Assembly: GCA_947473475.1 (NCBI GenBank)
Contig: CANJBZ010000016.1
Coordinates: 20,809 to 84,808 of the forward strand
Source: Alphaproteobacteria bacterium
GTDB taxonomy: Bacteria > Pseudomonadota > Alphaproteobacteria > Micropepsales > Micropepsaceae
Length of the DNA stretch: 64,000 nt
Reading direction: 5' to 3'
Position 1 is the first letter of the stretch. The number at the start of each line of letters is the position of its first letter. The translations under genes were made by a program, and so were the position numbers. Shown here in pieces: positions 38,160 through 47,087 of the stretch. The notes below the pieces were generated by a model. That model saw nothing but the letters and a program-made list of their open reading frames with translations. It was not told the DNA's origin and did no database searches.

Positions 38160-39380
38160 ATGCATGACGTAGCAGCAAAGGTCCATTGGCACGAACCCAG
38201 CGGCGGCAAGCGCGCCGGCTTTGGCAAATGGGGCCGGGTGAAGACGCCCTATGACGTTTTCATGGAATCCGAGGGCATTCCCTGCTTCCGCGACATCGGC
38301 ATCTCCAAGGTCCAGAACCTGCCGCTGGCGCCCTGGAAACGCCTGGGCGGCCGTGGAACCTATATCCAGCTCTATGGGACCGAGTCCAAATGGGGTGGCT
38401 ACCTCGTCGAAGTGCCTGGCCGGGGCGCGCTGAACCCGGAAAAGCACCTGTTCGAGAAGATCTATTTTGTGGTCGAAGGCCGCGGTTCGACGGAAGTCTG
38501 GCTGGAAGGCGATACCAAGCGCCACACCTTCGAATGGCAGCAGGGCTCGCTGTTCTCCATTCCGCTGAACGCCTACCACCGCATCGTGAATGCGGCCTCG
38601 GCCCCGGCGCTACTGCTGGCCGGCACGACCGCCCCAGTGACCATGAACGCACTGCAGTCGGTGGATGCGATCTTCAATAACCCCATGCAGTTCCGCGACC
38701 GCTTCTCGGGCGCCGACGATTTCTACAAATATAACGACGATGTCGAGCCCGATCCCGTGCGCGGCCTAGCCATGCGCCGCACCAATTTCGTGCCGGATGC
38801 GGTGAATTGCGATCTGCCGCTCGACAACCGCCGCTCGCCGGGCTTCCGCCGCGTCGAGCCGTTCATGACCGGCAACTCGTTCTATTTCTGGATCGGCCAG
38901 CACGAAAATGGCCGCTATTCCAAGGCGCATGCCCATACGTCCGCCGCGGTGCTCATCTGCATCAAGGGCAAGGGTTACACCCATACTTGGCCCGAACGCC
39001 TGGGCGTGTCGCCCTGGAAGGACGGCAACCAGGATCAGATCAAGCGCATCGACTATGAACCCGTCGGCATTATCTCGGCCGCACCGGGCGGCGCGCGCTG
39101 GTATCACCAGCACTTCGGCGTATCCAAAGACCCGCTGCGCCTGATGGCATGGTTTGGCCCGCACAATCCGGGCCGCGAGCCGGGCCCGCCGGGCGAACAG
39201 CATATCGACTACACCGGCATGGACATCACCGAAGGCGGCACCGCCATCCCCTATTGGATGGAAGACCCGCAGGTGAAAAAGGACTGGCAAGCCAAGATCG
39301 CCGAAAACAGCGTGCCAAGCCGCATGCTGCCGGAGTTCTACGACCCGAACTTCAAAGGCGAACTGCCGAAGGGGGTCTAA
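38160..39380 (+). CDS. Large bicupin protein
   Basis: 'EKIYFVVEGRGSTEVW...GSLFSIPLNAYHRIVN' and 'SKAHAHTSAAVLICIKGKGYTHTWPE'. Confidence 0.82.
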   Translation: MHDVAAKVHWHEPSGGKRAGFGKWGRVKTPYDVFMESEGIPCFRDIGISKVQNLPLAPWKRLGGRGTYIQLYGTESKWGGYLVEVPGRGALNPEKHLFEKIYFVVEGRGSTEVWLEGDTKRHTFEWQQGSLFSIPLNAYHRIVNAASAPALLLAGTTAPVTMNALQSVDAIFNNPMQFRDRFSGADDFYKYNDDVEPDPVRGLAMRRTNFVPDAVNCDLPLDNRRSPGFRRVEPFMTGNSFYFWIGQHENGRYSKAHAHTSAAVLICIKGKGYTHTWPERLGVSPWKDGNQDQIKRIDYEPVGIISAAPGGARWYHQHFGVSKDPLRLMAWFGPHNPGREPGPPGEQHIDYTGMDITEGGTAIPYWMEDPQVKKDWQAKIAENSVPSRMLPEFYDPNFKGELPKGV

Positions 39381-39391
39381 GGCCCTAAAAG

Positions 39392-39478
39392 GGGTTTCAC
39401 CAAGGACACGAAGGAAGCACGAAGCACACGAAGCAGCTTTGTGACCTTCGTGTCTTCTTGGTGTCCTTGGTGGTTCCT
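39392..39478. repeat. Long imperfect hairpin repeat (family D), copy 2
   Basis: GGTTTCACCAAGGACACGAAGGAAGCACGAAG...CTTTGTGACCTTCGTGTCTTCTTGGTGTCCTTGGTGGTTCC. Confidence 0.85.
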
Positions 39479-39496
39479 CTTTTTATTGAGGGCGCA

Positions 39497-40606
39497 ATGA
39501 CTCTCTTCATCAACAATGACGATGTCGCCAAGGTGCTGACGATGGAGGACACCATCGCGGCGCTGGAAGCGTCTTATGCCGGTCTCGCGACCAAAGAAAC
39601 CGTTTGCCGGCCGCGCATCGACATTCGTATTCCAACCAGTGACCCCGCCAAGAATTATCAATTCGGCAGCATGGAAGGCGGCTCGACCGCTGGATATTTC
39701 GCGGTCCGCATGAAGTCGGATATCGTCTACGAAAGCGAATACAACGGCGTTCGCACGCAGGAAAAATACTGTACCAAGCCGGGCCTCTATTGCGGGCTTG
39801 TCTTTTTGACGTCCATCGAAACGGGCGAGCCGCTCGCGCTCATCAATGACGGTATCTTGCAGCACATGCGCGTCGGCGGCGACGGCGGTATCGGCACGAA
39901 ATATATGGCGCGCGCCGACGCCAGCGTTGTCGGCATGCTCGGCTCGGGCGGCATGGCCCATTCGCACATGCAGTCACTGACGGCGGTGCGCAACATCAAG
40001 CGGTTGCAGATATTCAGCCCGACCAAAGCCAACCGCGAACGCTTCGGCCATGAAGTCGCCGAGGAATTCGGCATCGAAGTGAAAGTCTGCGAGCGGCCCG
40101 AAGAAATTTACGAAGGCGCGGACATCGTGGCCGCGCTGACGGATTCCGCGGTGCCGGTGTTGGATGGCACGCGGCTCGCGAAGGGCACGCATGTGATCAA
40201 TATCGGCGGCTCTGGCGTGCCAGACGATGAGACGCTCAGGCGCGTGGACCTCTATCTGCGGCTCGGCGATTCACCAGCGCCGACGAGTAATCCGGGCCTC
40301 CTGATCGACGACGAACATATCGGCTGGGAAGCGCGTCCGGCTGCGCCCAAGCATGGCGATGGACGCAAGAGCCGCGGGCGCGGCCATGGCGTGCTGCTGC
40401 CGGAAAAGCGCATTTCTCTGGCCGACATTTTCGCTGGGCGCAGCAAAGGGCGGACCTCGCCGGATCAGATCACCTATTCCGAGCGCGGAAATATCCAGGG
40501 CGCACAGTTTTTTGCCGTGGCTGGCAAAGTCTACGAAAAGGCCAAGGCGGCCGGATTGGGCCGTGAAATTCCGACGGAGTGGTTTCTGCAGACGATTAGA
40601 AACTGA
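39497..40606 (+). CDS. Ornithine cyclodeaminase family protein (TynB-like)
   Basis: 'DVAKVLTMEDTIAALEASYAGLA', 'GMLGSGGMAHSHMQSLTAVRNIKRLQIFSPTKANRERFG'. Confidence 0.88.
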   Translation: MTLFINNDDVAKVLTMEDTIAALEASYAGLATKETVCRPRIDIRIPTSDPAKNYQFGSMEGGSTAGYFAVRMKSDIVYESEYNGVRTQEKYCTKPGLYCGLVFLTSIETGEPLALINDGILQHMRVGGDGGIGTKYMARADASVVGMLGSGGMAHSHMQSLTAVRNIKRLQIFSPTKANRERFGHEVAEEFGIEVKVCERPEEIYEGADIVAALTDSAVPVLDGTRLAKGTHVINIGGSGVPDDETLRRVDLYLRLGDSPAPTSNPGLLIDDEHIGWEARPAAPKHGDGRKSRGRGHGVLLPEKRISLADIFAGRSKGRTSPDQITYSERGNIQGAQFFAVAGKVYEKAKAAGLGREIPTEWFLQTIRN

Positions 40607-40681
40607 TCACCTTCGCGAAGGCGTTCTCGTTTCCGCCAAGCTCCGATTGACACGCTCGCATGGCTGCTGAGACTAGCCGTC

Positions 40682-41764
40682 ATGCGAGCGAAAATCCTCC
40701 GCTTCTCTATGTGCCTGTTTGCGACGCTGCTGCCAACGTTGGCGCGAGCCGCAACGCCCGCATTCGATCCGGCACAGCTTTCGCGCGCGGTCGAACAAAT
40801 CGGCGCTTTTCAGCGCGCCCATGCATTGATCGTCGCGCGCGATGGCAAGCCGCTGGTGGAGCGGGTTTTCCGTGGGCCATCGCTCGATACGCCGGTCAAC
40901 GTCAAATCCGCGTCGAAAACGATTGTCGATGCGCTGATCGGCATCGCCATCGACAAGAAGATGATCGCGAGTACCGATTCTCCGATCCTGCCGCTGCTCA
41001 AGGCGCGCGCGCCCGCGGGGCTTTCGCCGAAGGTCGGCGCCATCACGGTCGACCATCTGTTGTCGATGCGGGCCGGTCTCGAGCGCACGTCCGGGCGGCT
41101 CTATTACGGCCGCTGGGTGGCCAGTCCAAATTGGATACAGGCCGCGCTGTCGCGTCCGTTCGCCGATGAGCCCGGCGGCATGATGCTGTATTCGACGGGC
41201 AACACGCATTTGTTGTCGGCGATCCTGACCGACATATCGGGGCGCACGACTCTGGACCTGGCGCGCGAATGGCTTGGCAAGCCGCTGGATATGGCCATTC
41301 CCGCCTGGACGCGCGATCCGCAAGGCGTCTATTTCGGCGGCAACGAGATGGCGGTCAGTCCTCGTGCGCTGCTGCGTTTCGGGGAAATGTTCCGCAATGG
41401 CGGCATGCACCAAGGCACGCGCGTTTTGCCCGAAAGCTGGGTGCGCGCCTCATGGACCGCACGCACACATGACCGCCATGACGATGGTTACGGCTATGGC
41501 TGGTTCATCACCGAGGCGCACGGCCAGCGTATTTATTACGCCTGGGGCTTCGGAGGGCAGATGCTTTACGTCGTGCCGTCACTGGCGATGACGATTGTGG
41601 TCACGTCCGATTCATCGGCCAATTTCATCGAGACCGATTATCACTGCGCGCTGCAAACCATCATCGGCGACGGCTTTGTTCCCACCGCGATGAACCAGCG
41701 TTTCAACGAACCCTCAATCGCCTCCATACACGGCTGCAACGTCGTGCAAGGATTCGCGCCATAA
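40682..41764 (+). CDS. Serine hydrolase (beta-lactamase class C family)
   Basis: 'NVKSASKTIVDALIGIAIDK' SxxK motif; 'GYGYGWFI'. Confidence 0.88.
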   Translation: MRAKILRFSMCLFATLLPTLARAATPAFDPAQLSRAVEQIGAFQRAHALIVARDGKPLVERVFRGPSLDTPVNVKSASKTIVDALIGIAIDKKMIASTDSPILPLLKARAPAGLSPKVGAITVDHLLSMRAGLERTSGRLYYGRWVASPNWIQAALSRPFADEPGGMMLYSTGNTHLLSAILTDISGRTTLDLAREWLGKPLDMAIPAWTRDPQGVYFGGNEMAVSPRALLRFGEMFRNGGMHQGTRVLPESWVRASWTARTHDRHDDGYGYGWFITEAHGQRIYYAWGFGGQMLYVVPSLAMTIVVTSDSSANFIETDYHCALQTIIGDGFVPTAMNQRFNEPSIASIHGCNVVQGFAP

Positions 41765-41806
41765 TTCCCTCTCCCCTTTTCGGGGAGAGGGTTAGGGTGA
41801 GGGGGC
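41765..41806 (+). repeat. Partial copy of repeat family B
   Basis: TCCCTCTCCCCTTTTCGGGGAGAGGGTTAGGGTGAGGG. Confidence 0.7.
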
Positions 41807-41889
41807 GGTCTCTCTGCCGCACGATCTTTTCGCCGCGCAGACGCGCGGCGGCTGGGTGGCCGGGGCAAGCCCGGCCATGGTGAGTGGGA

Positions 41890-42366
41890 TCACCCCACGG
41901 CTTGCAGCACGGTATCGCCGCGTTTTACCGGCTCGGCGGCGACCAGCACGAAGGCAATAACGCATGCCTCGGTCCCGCGGTTGATCCAATTGTGTACCGT
42001 GCCGCGCTGCACCAAAACATCGCCCTGCTTCAGATGTACCGATGTGCCGTCCATCTCCATGTCGATCTCGCCGGAGATGACAACCGCGTAATCGATTGAG
42101 TCGGTACGATGGTTGCGGGGCGACACGCCCGGCTCATAGCGCACGATGCGAAACACCGTGCCGCCGGGATCGGTCGAAGCGACCGGGCGCAAGCCGCCGT
42201 CTTCTGAACCGGCATTGTCGGTTGGGAACGATCCCGTTGACCACACCACGCAACTGTGGTGCCTTTCGCGGCCCGAGCGCACATTCCTGCACGCCTCATC
42301 GAACAGCACGATGGGCTTGCCATTCTCGTCATGACCGGTAACGACACGTCTGATTTTCAGGGACAT
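41890..42366 (-). CDS. Cupin domain-containing protein
   Basis: 'DYAVVISGEIDMEMDGTSVHLKQGDVLVQRGTVHNWINRG'. Confidence 0.88.
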   Translation of the reverse strand: MSLKIRRVVTGHDENGKPIVLFDEACRNVRSGRERHHSCVVWSTGSFPTDNAGSEDGGLRPVASTDPGGTVFRIVRYEPGVSPRNHRTDSIDYAVVISGEIDMEMDGTSVHLKQGDVLVQRGTVHNWINRGTEACVIAFVLVAAEPVKRGDTVLQAVG

Positions 42367-42461
42367 CGCTGGATTCCATTGCGCAATAGGTGCCCGTTTC
42401 TTCTATTGTGCTCCGGGCTATCGCGCAAAGGTGTCACGCGAAGGCGCAAGGAAGGTGCCGG

Positions 42462-42737
42462 ATGAATTTCAGGATCGATCATCGTACACTGAAGGGCATG
42501 CCTTGGCCTTCCCCCTTTTCGCAGCGGCACAGAAGGCACACGTCCGAACCCGTGGCCATTCCAGCGGCAGCCGTGATCGCCGTCGCCGTGGCCGCCTTTG
42601 CCATAGGCGCGTTGGCGATCGGTAGCCTCGCGATCGGACGCATGGCGATAGGCCGCGCGCGCATCAAGAAACTGACCATCGACGAACTGAACGTGCGGCG
42701 GCTAAACGGAATCGAACAAGTCACACCAATGGAATAA
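42462..42737 (+). CDS. Hypothetical small membrane protein with AIG repeats
   Basis: 'AFAIGALAIGSLAIGRMAIGRARIKKLTIDELNVRRL'; ATG 42462 preceded by AGGAAGGTG. Confidence 0.65.
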   Translation: MNFRIDHRTLKGMPWPSPFSQRHRRHTSEPVAIPAAAVIAVAVAAFAIGALAIGSLAIGRMAIGRARIKKLTIDELNVRRLNGIEQVTPME

Positions 42738-42751
42738 CCGGGGGATACCAC

Positions 42752-43786
42752 ATGGAACGGCGTACATTTCTAAAGGCTGCGGCAGGGACTGTCGCGGCGG
42801 CGGCGCTTGCACCGGCCGCGCACGCGGATGAGCTGCCATTGGGGCCGCTCCCCGGTACGCGCTACCCCGATCCGCGCGTAGAAGTGCTCAGTCCCAAGTT
42901 CAAGTACAAGATCGGCAACGCCTTCATCGAACGCGTCGCGACCGGCTGCCGTTGGGCGGAAGGGCCGGTGTATGTGCGCGACGGCGGCTATTTGCTGTGG
43001 AGCGACATTCCGAACAACCGCATCATGCGCTGGAGCGAAGACGACGGCCATGTCAGCGTGTTCCGCTCTCCGTCGAACAATTCCAACGGCAACACGCGCG
43101 ACCGCGAAGGCCGCCTGCTCACCTGCGAGCATGACACGCGCCGCGTCACACGCACGGAGCATGACAGCACCATCACCGTGCTGATGGACAAATTTAACGG
43201 CAAGCCGCTGAACGCGCCGAACGACGTGGTGGTTTCGGCCGATGGCGCCGTGTGGTTCACCGATCCGGGTTTCGGCATTTTCGGCAATTACGAAGGCCAC
43301 AAGGCCGAGCCCGAACTGCCGCCGAACGTTTACCGTCTGGATCCCAAGACCGGCCAGGCGACGGTGGTTTTTGCGCCCGATGCCGGACGTCCCAACGGAC
43401 TTGCGTTCTCACCCGACGAAAAGAAGCTGTACGTCATTCTGATGGCGTTCCCAGGCAACCGGCCGGCGGAAATTCGCGTTTTCGATGTGGCGGGTGGCAG
43501 CCTGACAAACGGCAAAGTGTTCGCGAACGATTTCACGCGCGGCAATACCGACGGCTTGCGCGTCGATATGGACGGCAATGTCTGGTGCAGCATGGGCAAT
43601 GGCGATGCGGCGGAAGACGGCGTGCGTTGCTACGCGCCGACGGGCGAATTGATCGGCAAAATCCATCTGCCGGAAACCTGCGCCAATCTCTGCTTCGGCG
43701 GCAAGAAGCGGAACCGCCTGTTCATGACGGCCAGCACTTCGATTTACTCCGTATACGTCGAAACCGTCGGCGCCATGGTGCCGTAA
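42752..43786 (+). CDS. SMP-30/gluconolactonase/LRE family protein
   Basis: 'MERRTFLKAAAGTVAAAAL' Tat-like leader; 'WAEGPVYVRDGGYLLWSDIPNNRIMRW', 'APNDVVVSADGAVWFTDPGFGI'. Confidence 0.92.
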   Translation: MERRTFLKAAAGTVAAAALAPAAHADELPLGPLPGTRYPDPRVEVLSPKFKYKIGNAFIERVATGCRWAEGPVYVRDGGYLLWSDIPNNRIMRWSEDDGHVSVFRSPSNNSNGNTRDREGRLLTCEHDTRRVTRTEHDSTITVLMDKFNGKPLNAPNDVVVSADGAVWFTDPGFGIFGNYEGHKAEPELPPNVYRLDPKTGQATVVFAPDAGRPNGLAFSPDEKKLYVILMAFPGNRPAEIRVFDVAGGSLTNGKVFANDFTRGNTDGLRVDMDGNVWCSMGNGDAAEDGVRCYAPTGELIGKIHLPETCANLCFGGKKRNRLFMTASTSIYSVYVETVGAMVP

Positions 43787-43810
43787 TCTTCCCTGGCGCT
43801 TGCTCCGCTT

Positions 43811-43903
43811 GTCATCCCGGCCGAGCGGAGCGAGAGCTGGGCCCCACGGCGCCTCAGTCCCGGTGGGTCCCGGATAGCCGCTGACGCGGCCTCCGGGATG
43901 ACA
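43811..43903. repeat. Intergenic inverted repeat (family E)
   Basis: TGTCATCCCGG ... CCGGGATGACA inverted ends between convergent genes. Confidence 0.7.
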
Positions 43904-43911
43904 CCCCAACA

Positions 43912-44820
43912 TCAGAACCGATTAAATCGCCCGTAGAAGCCGCCGGCGATGTCGCAGTGTTCTGAATACTCATTCTGGCCGGGTCGCATGACCTGCGGTC
44001 CATTCAGCGGATTGCCGCCCGCCGCCGCTTTGGTCAGCAATTCTTTCTTCAGCGGCGGCCGGTTGGCGAATTTGGTCGGCGGATCGATACCGGAAACTTC
44101 AAGAATCAGCTTGTGGCGCATCGCCTGACCGAAATCCTTGAAGCTGCGTACCACAACGACGAACGAGCCGCGGCCGCCCGCGACGCAGGCCTGATAATAC
44201 TTGTCGAGATCGGGATAATAGCCGTTGGCGTTGTCGTCCATGATGGGCAGGCCGTTGACGACAATGCCCTGCGCGATCACGCGGTCATGCACTTCGCGCA
44301 TCGGATTGCCGTCATTGTTCGGCCCATCGCCCGACACGTCGATCACCCGCCGCGTGGCAACGATATCGCCTGCACTGGCTTCGATCAGCGTCGATCCGAG
44401 TTCGAGCGCGCTGCTTACTGAGGTACGCCGTCCCGGCGTACGCGGCAGAGCGCGAATCGCCTCGGAGAACTCCAGCGCGCTTTTCTTGTCGCGGATGATG
44501 TGCCAATCGAGAACGACCTTGTCGTATTCTGGACTGGAGAAGTCGATCATCGCGACAGCGATACGTCCGAGCGCGCCGCTCTGGATCGACTTAATCACAT
44601 CGGGATCGGCAAAGGCGTCGGCCGTGCCTTGGCGCTGCAGGTCCGCTTCTTCGTCATTGATGCTGCCCGACACGTCGGTGGCGAGGATCAGCTTCAAATC
44701 GACCTGTTGCGCGGCGGGGGCCGACAACGACGAGGAGGCAGACAACGCCAGCACCGACCCGGCCACCAGGGCGGCGCGCACAGCGCCGCGAGAAACATTT
44801 CGAGCCGCGCTGTTTTTCAT
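43912..44820 (-). CDS. DUF1194 (VWA-like) secreted protein
   Basis: 'VDLKLILATDVSGSINDEEADLQRQGTADAFADPDVIKSIQSG', 'RRVIDVSGDGPNNDG'. Confidence 0.88.
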   Translation of the reverse strand: MKNSAARNVSRGAVRAALVAGSVLALSASSSLSAPAAQQVDLKLILATDVSGSINDEEADLQRQGTADAFADPDVIKSIQSGALGRIAVAMIDFSSPEYDKVVLDWHIIRDKKSALEFSEAIRALPRTPGRRTSVSSALELGSTLIEASAGDIVATRRVIDVSGDGPNNDGNPMREVHDRVIAQGIVVNGLPIMDDNANGYYPDLDKYYQACVAGGRGSFVVVVRSFKDFGQAMRHKLILEVSGIDPPTKFANRPPLKKELLTKAAAGGNPLNGPQVMRPGQNEYSEHCDIAGGFYGRFNRF

Positions 44821-44938
44821 GGCGTAAGACCTCCCGCGTTTGACGAAAAGTACCTTTTCCGAAGCCTAGCATAACGCGCGAGATGAAGGTCCGCTTCTAA
44901 CCTCTGTGTCATCTCCTGGGGCAATTTCCCCAGCGCCG

Positions 44939-45589
44939 CTAGAATTTCACCATCGTACTGCGGGTCAGAGTGACCGCGCTCGTCACGATCACCGGGCCGC
45001 CTTTGGCCAGATGAAACGCCGCATATTGCTCATGATAGGGGCTGTCGCCTGCCGAGCAATCGACCGGCACGATGACCTTGTAGCCCCGCTGCGCCGCAGC
45101 CGATGCCGTGCCGACCGTCGCGCCCTGGAAGGAATTGCCGCAGATAATCACGGTCTTGATCCCGGCCTGGCGCAGGGTCGCCTGCAGCGTCGAACCCATG
45201 AATTTGTCGGGACCGCCTTGACGGTACCACTCGCCCACGCGCGGTTTGATGCCAGGGTCCATGATGTCGTCGGGGGTGGCTTTGCCGTCCGAACCGACGA
45301 GGCTGTACCAGACGATCATGTTCTTGGCCCGCGCGGCATCGTGCAGCCGCTTCATGTTCGGGACCTTCTCGACGCAACTCGGACGCGCGCCACAACCCTG
45401 TTTCATGATGTCGAGAAACAGAAGCGCCGTGGTCGCCGGATCGACCGTGACGTCCTTCAATTCCGGCGCGGGTGGCGCGGCGGCTTTTCCCCAATCGGCG
45501 ATAATGTCGGCAGCCCCGGCCGGCACAGCGGTGAGCATCGCTACGGCAAACGCACCGCCAACAGCAGCTACGGTTTTCGCAATGTGCAT
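44939..45589 (-). CDS. Isochorismatase/cysteine hydrolase family protein, exported
   Basis: Signal peptide; 'TALLFLDIMKQGC', 'TLRQAGIKTVIICGNSFQGATVGTASAAAQRGYKVIVPVDC'. Confidence 0.85.
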   Translation of the reverse strand: MHIAKTVAAVGGAFAVAMLTAVPAGAADIIADWGKAAAPPAPELKDVTVDPATTALLFLDIMKQGCGARPSCVEKVPNMKRLHDAARAKNMIVWYSLVGSDGKATPDDIMDPGIKPRVGEWYRQGGPDKFMGSTLQATLRQAGIKTVIICGNSFQGATVGTASAAAQRGYKVIVPVDCSAGDSPYHEQYAAFHLAKGGPVIVTSAVTLTRSTMVKF

Positions 45590-45686
45590 GAGGTCCCTCC
45601 CAGGATTCGCGCGTCTACACTTGAGAAAGCATAGAACCATCAGGCGAACCGCGCCACCGAAGAGGAGGATGCTGTGGCCGTGTCCT

Positions 45687-46010
45687 CTATACCAGGCCCA
45701 GGAAAATCAGCACCGCCCGGTCCATACGCACGACATCTTCCGCGCTTAGCGCGCCTACTCTTTTTCCAAGTTTATCCCTGGAAACCGTCACGATCTTGTC
45801 GATCATCAGCCGAGACGCAGATCGCAAACCGTTCTCATCGCCCGGTTGGATAACCGGCCGGAAAAATTCGGCATCCGTGGGATCGCTGGTAAACGGGCAA
45901 ACTGTGATGGATGCGGTCTTATCGAAGTGATCGGATTGGACGACGACCGCTGGCCGCGGCTTACCACCATAGCCGCCGGCAGAAACCGTCCAAATCTCCG
46001 CCCGTTTCAT
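45687..46010 (-). CDS. PemK/MazF-type toxin
   Basis: 'MKRAEIWTVSAGGYGGKPRPAVVVQSDHFDKTASITVCPFTSD', 'SRLMIDKIVTVSRDKLGKRVGAL'. Confidence 0.92.
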   Translation of the reverse strand: MKRAEIWTVSAGGYGGKPRPAVVVQSDHFDKTASITVCPFTSDPTDAEFFRPVIQPGDENGLRSASRLMIDKIVTVSRDKLGKRVGALSAEDVVRMDRAVLIFLGLV

Positions 46011-46231
46011 TCGTCATTCAAAGCCGAAACAGAATCGATAAACGCCTGGTCTTCCGCGGCGCCAGCGCTTCTTGCCACGGCGGCCGCCTGTCTGTGCGCC
46101 TCAGAGCGAAACGCCTCTGTGCGCGTATCGAGCACCCAGATTTGCACCGGACGCAAACCTTGCGCGCGCAACCTGTCGCGGTAATTCTGAACTTTTTCGC
46201 GAATGCTGCGCTTACGCCTGGAAACGCTCAT
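46007..46231 (-). CDS. MazE-like antitoxin (DUF3018-type)
   Basis: 'REKVQNYRDRLRAQGLRPVQIWVLDTRTEAFRSEAHRQAAAVARS'; ATGA overlap with toxin. Confidence 0.87.
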   Translation of the reverse strand: MSVSRRKRSIREKVQNYRDRLRAQGLRPVQIWVLDTRTEAFRSEAHRQAAAVARSAGAAEDQAFIDSVSALNDE

Positions 46232-46285
46232 GACAACCACCGGTTACATGTAACCTAAGGGTTAGACTCACAATTTTCAAGACAG

Positions 46286-47080
46286 CTACTGCGCGTAGGG
46301 CGGATAGCCTGACTTTTTCTGTTCCGCTTCCAGCAACCGGAGCATAGCGGGCCATTCCAGGACGCCATAGGGGCGGCGCGTTTCGGGGCGGTACAGAACC
46401 GCCGTGCGCGCCAGAACGTCTTCGGGCGGCACGATCAAATCGGCGCCCGCCGCCATGGCGTCTACTTGCGAGCGGCAGGCCATTTCGAGCTGGTACATGG
46501 TGTTGAACGCCTGCGCGATAGTTGGGCCACACGTCAACAGCCCGTGGTTTTTCAGCACCAGCGCGTCGTGGGGGCCGAGATTTTCCACCAGCCGGATGCG
46601 TTCATCCAGATTGATCGCCGGGCCTTCATAGGAGTGATAGCCGATGTGGTTATGAAAACGGATCGCGGTTTGATTCAGCGGCAACAGCCCGCATTTCATC
46701 GCGGATACCGCCATGCCGGCCCGGGTGTGCGTGTGGATGATGCACTTCACATCGGGGCGCGCTTTGTGAATGGCGCCGTGGATCACATAGCCCGATTTGT
46801 TGATGCCGTAGTCGGTATCGGGCTTGGAGATGATGTTGCCTTCGACATCGATCTTGGCCAGCGAAGACGCGGTGATCTCCTTGTAAAGAAGACCGTACAG
46901 ATTGATCAGAAGATAATCCGTACCCGGAATACGCGTGGTGATGTGGTTGTAGATCAGATCGGTCATGCCGAAATGATCTACAAGGCGATAGCAGGCCGCG
47001 AGCGCAACCCGGGCCTGCCATTCCTCAGGACTGACGTCACCCTGAACCGTTCTGAAGTCCGTGGTGTAGTTCATCGCCAC
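46286..47080 (-). CDS. Class II aldolase/adducin family protein
   Basis: 'HFGMTDLIYNHITTRIPG', 'CIIHTHTRAGMAVSAM', 'DALVLKNHGLLTCG'. Confidence 0.92.
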   Translation of the reverse strand: MAMNYTTDFRTVQGDVSPEEWQARVALAACYRLVDHFGMTDLIYNHITTRIPGTDYLLINLYGLLYKEITASSLAKIDVEGNIISKPDTDYGINKSGYVIHGAIHKARPDVKCIIHTHTRAGMAVSAMKCGLLPLNQTAIRFHNHIGYHSYEGPAINLDERIRLVENLGPHDALVLKNHGLLTCGPTIAQAFNTMYQLEMACRSQVDAMAAGADLIVPPEDVLARTAVLYRPETRRPYGVLEWPAMLRLLEAEQKKSGYPPYAQ

Positions 47081-47087
47081 CTCTTCC

